Source: Pseudocercospora fijiensis CIRAD86
Taxonomy: Eukaryota; Ascomycota; Dothideomycetes; Mycosphaerellales; Mycosphaerellaceae
Direction of reading: 5' to 3'
Length of the DNA stretch: 64,000 nt
Assembly (NCBI RefSeq): GCF_000340215.1
Contig: NW_006921536.1
Span: 508,886 to 572,885, forward strand
In this document: positions 58,637 to 64,000 of the stretch, piece by piece
Position numbering within the stretch: position 1 is the first letter of the stretch
How the letters are laid out: each line of letters starts with the position of its first letter
Program-made: the position numbers and the translations under genes
Notes under the pieces: generated by a model
Databases searched by the model: none
What the model saw: only the letters and a program-made list of their open reading frames with translations
What the model was told of the DNA's origin: nothing

Positions 58637-61600
58637 TTATTTAGTCTCGGGGTCGTCTAGCTATAATTCTAGGCGGTCTTTATCGCTAGACTAGTTAGGT
58701 TCCTCGGAGTTAGAGTTAGATAGCTAGAAGTCTAGTTTACTATTAGAATCGGAATTAACATCGGAAACGCTCTATATATAGTTAATCCGTATATAACCCT
58801 CCCTTTATTCTTAAGTTATTCCTAATAGCTTACTAAGACGAATTTAGGGATAGGCATAGTTGTTAGGTAGAATAGGATCTATAATAGCGGTAGGATCCTC
58901 CTCCCGATAGGCATCTAAGGACGGTAGAGGGTCTATAGAGGCACTAACTTCCTCCTCGGTCGGCGGAGGGCGGGCAGGTTTATATAACTTAACGATCTTC
59001 TTTAGATTAGCCCGAGGGTAAGAGTGCTTTAAGGTAGCACTATCTAGCTCCTAAAGAAGGTATACGGAACCCGAGTAAAGGACCTCCTTTACTCTATAAG
59101 GACCCTTCTACTTAAAGGCTAGCTTATAGGAGTAACTATACTCTAGTTCGGACCGGTATAGAAGGACTATATCGCTAACCTTTAGAGGCTCCTAATTAAT
59201 AGCATTATAGTTATCAAAATACTGCTTAGCCTCTTCCTAAAGCCGACGTTGTCGAGCAAGACCCTCTTAAGAAGTCGTAGTTATATCCTTAAGAGCCTTA
59301 GCCCGCAGGGTAAGAAGGTCTACCCTAGTACGAATAGACCCCTAATCGTAAACGCCGTACGTACGATAGGACAATTTAATAGGAAGAACGGCGTCCCTCC
59401 TAATTATAAGTTCAGCTAGTGTAAGTCTAGTCGTATCGACAATAGTAGTTCGGTCCGCCTAGAGAAGGGCTAGGACGCGGGTAGAAATAGGAACTAATCT
59501 ATCGCTACTATTAGTTATCTTAGACAGGGCATTAATTAACGACCGATAGCCGCGCTTAATAATAGTATTCGACTAGGAATAGTACGGGGAGATACGAACG
59601 TTCTTCGCCCCGTATAAAACAAGTAGCGCTTAAACCTCCTTAGCTATATTGTTCGTAGCGTTATCTAAGATGACCTCGTAAGGTGTTCCCTAGCGGTAAA
59701 ACAGATCCTTAAATAGGAAGGTAGCTATATTACGGGCATTAATAGCACCGTAACCTTTGTAGAAATAATAGGCCTCCGGCTATCGAGAAAGACCCTCTCG
59801 AATAATATACAGGCTATTATTACGGCTAAGATAGACCCTATCGCTATACTACCGCTCCTTAACTAACTAGGTAGTAGGGATACGCAGCTCTCCTAGACGC
59901 CGGTAGCTATTCCTAAAGTTACACTTAGGATAGCTCTTATAGTAGCGGGAGACATTAGCCTATATACCGTCCTACTAGTAGCGTCGACGAAGGACATCGA
60001 AGGTACCCTCCGCCGCCCGGTAGCCGAGCTTATTATAAACGGAGCGAAGGATTTCTTATCGGGCTGCTAGATCGTTAATAACACGCTAGAGAGGTACATT
60101 AACTATCGCTTATCGCTAAAGGATTCGATCTTTAACTAGGAATCGTCGAGAATAGCGAATAATCCGACGGTATTAACTCTTTAACAGACTAGGAGCTCTC
60201 TTCGTATAGGTAAGGAAGTAGGCGATATTATAGGAGTCGTCGGAGTAGACCCTATTAAGAATCTTATCCCTACCTAGTTCGCCTACCTTAGCATCGTCCT
60301 AGTCCTCGCCGTTAGTAGTAGGGTCTTCGTTAGGCTAGTTACTAGGTTAGTCGTCGGTAGTAGACCTAGTAATTACCGGTATAGCGTTAATATAGAAGGT
60401 AGTAAAGAAGGTGCGGTTAATAACCGCGTCGATATCCTCTTCTTCTATTATCTTAGCGATGTCTTCGTCTATAGCAGGCCTTCTAGAAAGGCTATCCGGT
60501 CTAGTATGCTTCTTGCTAGGAATATAGAAGACGTCGAAATTAAACAAATAGATCTAGGCAACCTACCGAGCTATCGTAGAGTTAGGCAGGTCGGAGGCTA
60601 TACGGTTAAGTTAATAGACTAGCGTCTAAGCGTCGACTTCTAGGCGAAAGAACACTCTAAAAAGCCAAGGTCGGAACTTCTTAAGAGCCTTATAGACACT
60701 AAGGCACTCTCGCTTGCTAGCATCGTATCGGGCCTCGATAGGTTTCTATAGACCGGACTCGTACTAGATAGGGTAACGTAAGGAGGGCTCCTTACGATTA
60801 CACTGTATTAGTATCTCGCTATAGCCTTTCCCGCTCGAGTCGACAGTAACAATTAGTAGACCTACGCCTTCCGAGTAGTTAATAGAGGTAAGCGTAGGCG
60901 CGCTAACAAGTGCCTTAGTAACCTTGTCCTTAGCGGCTTAGTAAACGGAGGTCTATTTAAATTCTATATCCTTCTTAAGTAAGGCGTATAGAGGCTTATA
61001 TACTAACGCAAAGTTTTCGACCTAGATACGGAAGTAGGAGACTACTCTAAGCTAGATCCGGATATCTTTCTAATAGATAGGGTCGGGCTAGGACACAATC
61101 TTTAGGACCCGTATATTATTAGGATAGCGGCCGTTCTTATTAGTTATAAACCCGACAATGTTTATTCGTTTATATAGGAGCTAAAGCTTCTCCCTATATA
61201 CCGTTAGGTTAGCTCGCTCTAGGTCGCAGAGGACACTATCGAGGTTCTAAATGTATTCGAGAAAGAACCTACGGATGCTAGGCTCTACTTCTTTATTATC
61301 GTACCTAGTTTTAGGGCCCTTAATGCCGATGTCGTTAAGGAAAGGCATCGCTATATAGGAGATATAGGCCGCGAGGACTTAGTTTATAATACGAACGAAC
61401 TAGGCTACGGAGTTAGTTGCCCCTTATAGAAGGGTAGTTTGTCTATATAGCCTAAGAGGTATCTCGAAACTAGTAAGGTCGCGGCTATCCGGATAGAGAG
61501 GAATCTAGTCGTAGCCCGAGAAAACATTAACTAGTAAGGCTATAATACAGTTAGTAAAAGCTTCCGAGAACCTATTAGTCTCCGGAGGGAGGTTAGCATC

Positions 61601-62218
61601 TCTAATCGTAACTACGTTAAACTTTTATATAGCGTTAATTAGACGGTACTTCTTTAGTTCCCTAAGAGCTGTCTTTTTCTAAACTAGGAAGTATAGGTTA
61701 CGATACGAGGTATAGGAAGGCTCTAAGGTACTAGCCTTTATACGCTGCCGTATTATGTCCTTAACTATACCTCTTAGGCTTAGGTTTAGCTTGAACCCTA
61801 GGTAAGCCTAAGGCTTATACTCGATCGTTCGGATCCTCTATAGAGGGGCNNNNNNNNNNNNNNNNNNNNNNNNNNNNNNNNNNNNNNNNNNNNNNNNNNN
61901 NNNNNNNNNNNNNNNNNNNNNNNNNNNNNNNNNNNNNNNNNNNNNNNNNAGGCACTTTTGTCGCTAGTTAGGATTTCCGCTAGGATTAGACCTATCGGGT
62001 AAAATATACGCTACCTTTACGGGCTTGATCTTATTAGCTACCCTCGTATATAGGGTATATATACCAACCGCTCGTAATACTCGAGCCCTCTCTCTTAAAC
62101 GTTAGGCCCGGAGATTAGCGCAATAGAACAGCGCGTAAACTTTATTAGAAGTCTCCTTAAGTCGGTAGGTATATAGCTAGTGATCCTAATTTATAATTCC
62201 GGCGAAAACGTTAGATTC
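58637..62218 (-). pseudogene. pol: G3 pol with sequence gap
   Basis: Homologue of G1 and G4 pol: RT about 61830-61240 (its N-terminal part in the gap), RNase H about 60860-60350 with the FNFDVFYIPSKKHTRPDS block, integrase about 60000-59020, acidic tail to TAA 58639-58637. The gap at 61850-61949 removes about 235 bases of the RT N-terminal region as judged from G4. Confidence 0.8.
61850..61949. other. Assembly gap (100 N)
   Basis: A run of exactly 100 N, the usual placeholder for a gap of unknown size. The flanks align to G4 at 53021 and 53257, so about 235 bases of pol are missing. Confidence 0.95.
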
Positions 62219-62245
62219 CTAATAATACCCCCGGGGTAGCATTAG
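62218..62245. repeat. G palindrome, pro-pol boundary, G3
   Basis: CCTAATAATACCCCC and GGGGTAGCATTAG. Confidence 0.75.
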
Positions 62246-64000
62246 CTCGGCGCTCTAATTAGTTAGTTCGGATTCGGGCTCGGGTAGATCCGCTTCCGGC
62301 GGCGATGCCTACGATAGCATTATTACCGAGATTCATATACTAGGTTGTCGTTACCGGGTTATTATACTCGCTATCGCTTCGAGCATTCGCCTCCTTAGTA
62401 TAGAGCCTAGAAACTAGCCTTGTCGTACGGAGCGGCGCACCTCTAGATATAACCTATTTAAGCTATATTAACTTATAGCGCAGATTGCCGGTCTTACAAC
62501 CGCGCTATAGCGTTTCCCGAAGAGCGCTTAGAAGCAGTAAGGATATCCTCGTAGGACTTGTAGCTAGTGTTTCCGACATAACTAGTAAATACGACTCGGT
62601 TGCCCTTCTAGTTAGCGATAGTTCCTTCCTAGGAGCTATCGTCGTAGTTGCGCTAGATACCCCGGGTTATACGAGACTATAGTCGACCTAGAATAATTAG
62701 CGTGTTCGGGTTAGCGGCAATCTAGAAGGTAAAGGAAAAGCATATACCGAAAGCGTCTACTATAACATTATAGTAGGTACCTACTAGCGCAACCTCCCTA
62801 TTTACTCCCTATATACTAAGGGAAATATCTCTGTTTATTAGCAGTCGGAGCTGTTTAGCCTAGCGCTTACTTATAATAAGTAACTCTAAACTATTATTAA
62901 GTATTGCTAGCAACTGCTAGCTATAGCTTCCGATAGTAACTTAAATATAGATAGCGGGAACGACAGTAAAGGAACGGGTAACTGCGGAAAGGTCTACATT
63001 ATTAGGGATAGAGTAAAGTTCCTTAGGTCGAGGAGGTCCTACTCGACCGATTTGTTAGCTAGTAAATCGGACAGCCTTAATAGAAACTAAAACCGAAGCA
63101 GAGTTAGCATTATTATTATCCCCTCGGCCTATCTCCTTAATCCCCTCTTCGTTAGCATTATCGATAGTCTCCTAGCTCTCGTAGGTTACTAATTCGCCTT
63201 CTACTAACTCCTAGGCCCCTAAAAATTTAGGAAGGAACTATAGGGAAGAGACGTCGATATAGTCCTCTCGCCCCTATTTACGTCGGAGGGCTACAAGGTC
63301 TTTTATAAAGGTAGCATCGTTAGGAATCCGGCTCTAGAACAGGTTAGTAGGCAAACCGTATACTAGAAGCTCCCCTATAAACACGTTAGACTTAAGGTCT
63401 AGGAACTATAAAGCCTAGAAGAGAGCATTTGCCTTTGTGTCGTAAGAGTTAGTAGGCCCGGCGCTATACTTCTTTATATACCTATTAAAGCGAAAGCTCT
63501 TTAGGTCGGCTAACTTTCGTTTATAGGCCGGCGGGTTAGCTAGGCCTAGGGTACTACTAAGGTCGGTAGTAGTATCCTCTATATCGATATCTAGAGTTTC
63601 TAGTACCTCCGGAGTAGCTATACTAGCTCGGGTTGTACGGTCTTTAGCTGTCTAGAGTGTCTTAGTCTTAGCGACTAATTCTCGCTATTTCTTAGCCTTG
63701 TTAGCTGCCTGCTTCTTAAGTATCCTAGTAGGGGCTGCCGTACTAGGGCGGGTAGGGTTCTGCGGGCTCTTACCCTTGCCCTAGGACTAGGTTTAGGACG
63801 ACTAAGTTTAGGACCTTGTAGTAGCGTAGACATCTATACTATTCTTAGTAACCGCGTAAATATTAGTAACTGCGTCCGGGTCCTAAGACACAAAGTTGAC
63901 TTTAATAGGCTTAGTAGTACTATTACTGCTCCGCTCCTTAACCTGTTTTACCCTAACCTTCTAAGTTTCTCGTTTAGTAATAGCGGCGAGGGTACTGTTC
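62246..64000 (-). pseudogene. gag: G3 gag-protease, C-terminal part
   Basis: Runs off the right edge. Protease at about 62960-62690 (the active-site block reads L-N-N-S-L-E near 62895, as in G2, so the catalytic Asp is lost). Upstream is the Thr/Ser/Lys-rich linker with the alternating Thr-Ser-Thr region (about 63560-63660) and the region downstream of the zinc knuckle (near 63850-64000). The knuckle itself is outside the window. Confidence 0.7.

Larger units (their letters stand above)
54292..64000 (-). mobile_element. G3: giant Gypsy-like element, minus strand, inserted in G4
   Basis: 3' LTR, purine tract, hairpin, ORF B, spacer, pol (with an assembly gap) and gag-protease up to the window edge. 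The 5' LTR and start of gag lie beyond 64000. It is closest to G1 in the pro-pol linker, whereas G2 and G4 share another linker version. Confidence 0.85.

Noticed and set aside
1..64000. Reassignment of TAG/TAA to Gln as an explanation for the broken frames
   Set aside because: Stops also replace Trp (TGG), start codons become ATA, Cys and His become Tyr, and paralogous copies differ at TG/TA and CA/TA sites. RIP explains all of these; recoding does not.
1..64000. Host protein genes, tRNA or rRNA
   Set aside because: Apart from short linkers, the window is covered by elements with defined junctions; I saw no undamaged long frame and no clover-leaf or rRNA-like sequence by eye.

Overview
This window looks like heterochromatic repeat sequence from a filamentous ascomycete (Pezizomycotina). 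I see no host gene, tRNA, rRNA or CRISPR array. Everything I can explain is transposable-element DNA decayed in a pattern that fits repeat-induced point mutation (RIP). CpA/TpG is scarce and TpA abundant, and long frames are broken almost only by TAG and TAA (from CAG, CAA and TGG). CpG-rich DNA is otherwise kept in most elements. All coding entries below are therefore pseudogenes; boundaries of degraded domains are approximate.

Four families are present. (1) G, a very large Ty3/Gypsy-like element with 280-bp LTRs. Its order is LTR, leader ORF0, gag-protease, pol (RT, RNase H, integrase, acidic tail), spacer with a TATA-like motif, an extra ~945-codon ORF B, hairpin, polypurine tract, LTR. 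An undeleted copy would be about 12.3 kb. Four copies are present (G1, G2 on +; G3, G4 on -). (2) S, a smaller Gypsy element with ~290-bp LTRs, in three copies (S1 on -; S2 and S3 in tandem on +). (3) D, an LTR element with 346-bp LTRs and two long reading frames that I do not recognise. (4) One LINE (non-LTR, Tad1/I-like) on -.

Layout: 1-6539 D (its 5' part lies left of the window); 6540-11417 S1, cut by D; 11418-17703 plus 27496-29691 G1, cut by S1 and by G2; 17704-27495 G2 (LTR to LTR, internal deletion in pol); 29692-40548 the S2-S3 dimer sharing one LTR; 40549-40783 plus 45663-54291 G4, cut by the LINE (40784-45662) and by G3; 54292-64000 G3 (5' part lies right of the window), with a 100-N gap. 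The insertion order implied is: S2-S3 oldest; G1 and G4 into it from both sides in opposite orientation; G2 and S1 into G1; G3 and the LINE into G4; D into S1.

The strongest candidates for something undescribed are: a conserved GC-core palindrome found 17 times, only in G, at the same boundary between coding modules in every copy; ORF B, a long frame with no domain I recognise that follows pol and has its own TATA-like motif; ORF0 ahead of gag; and the D element's unassigned ORFs.
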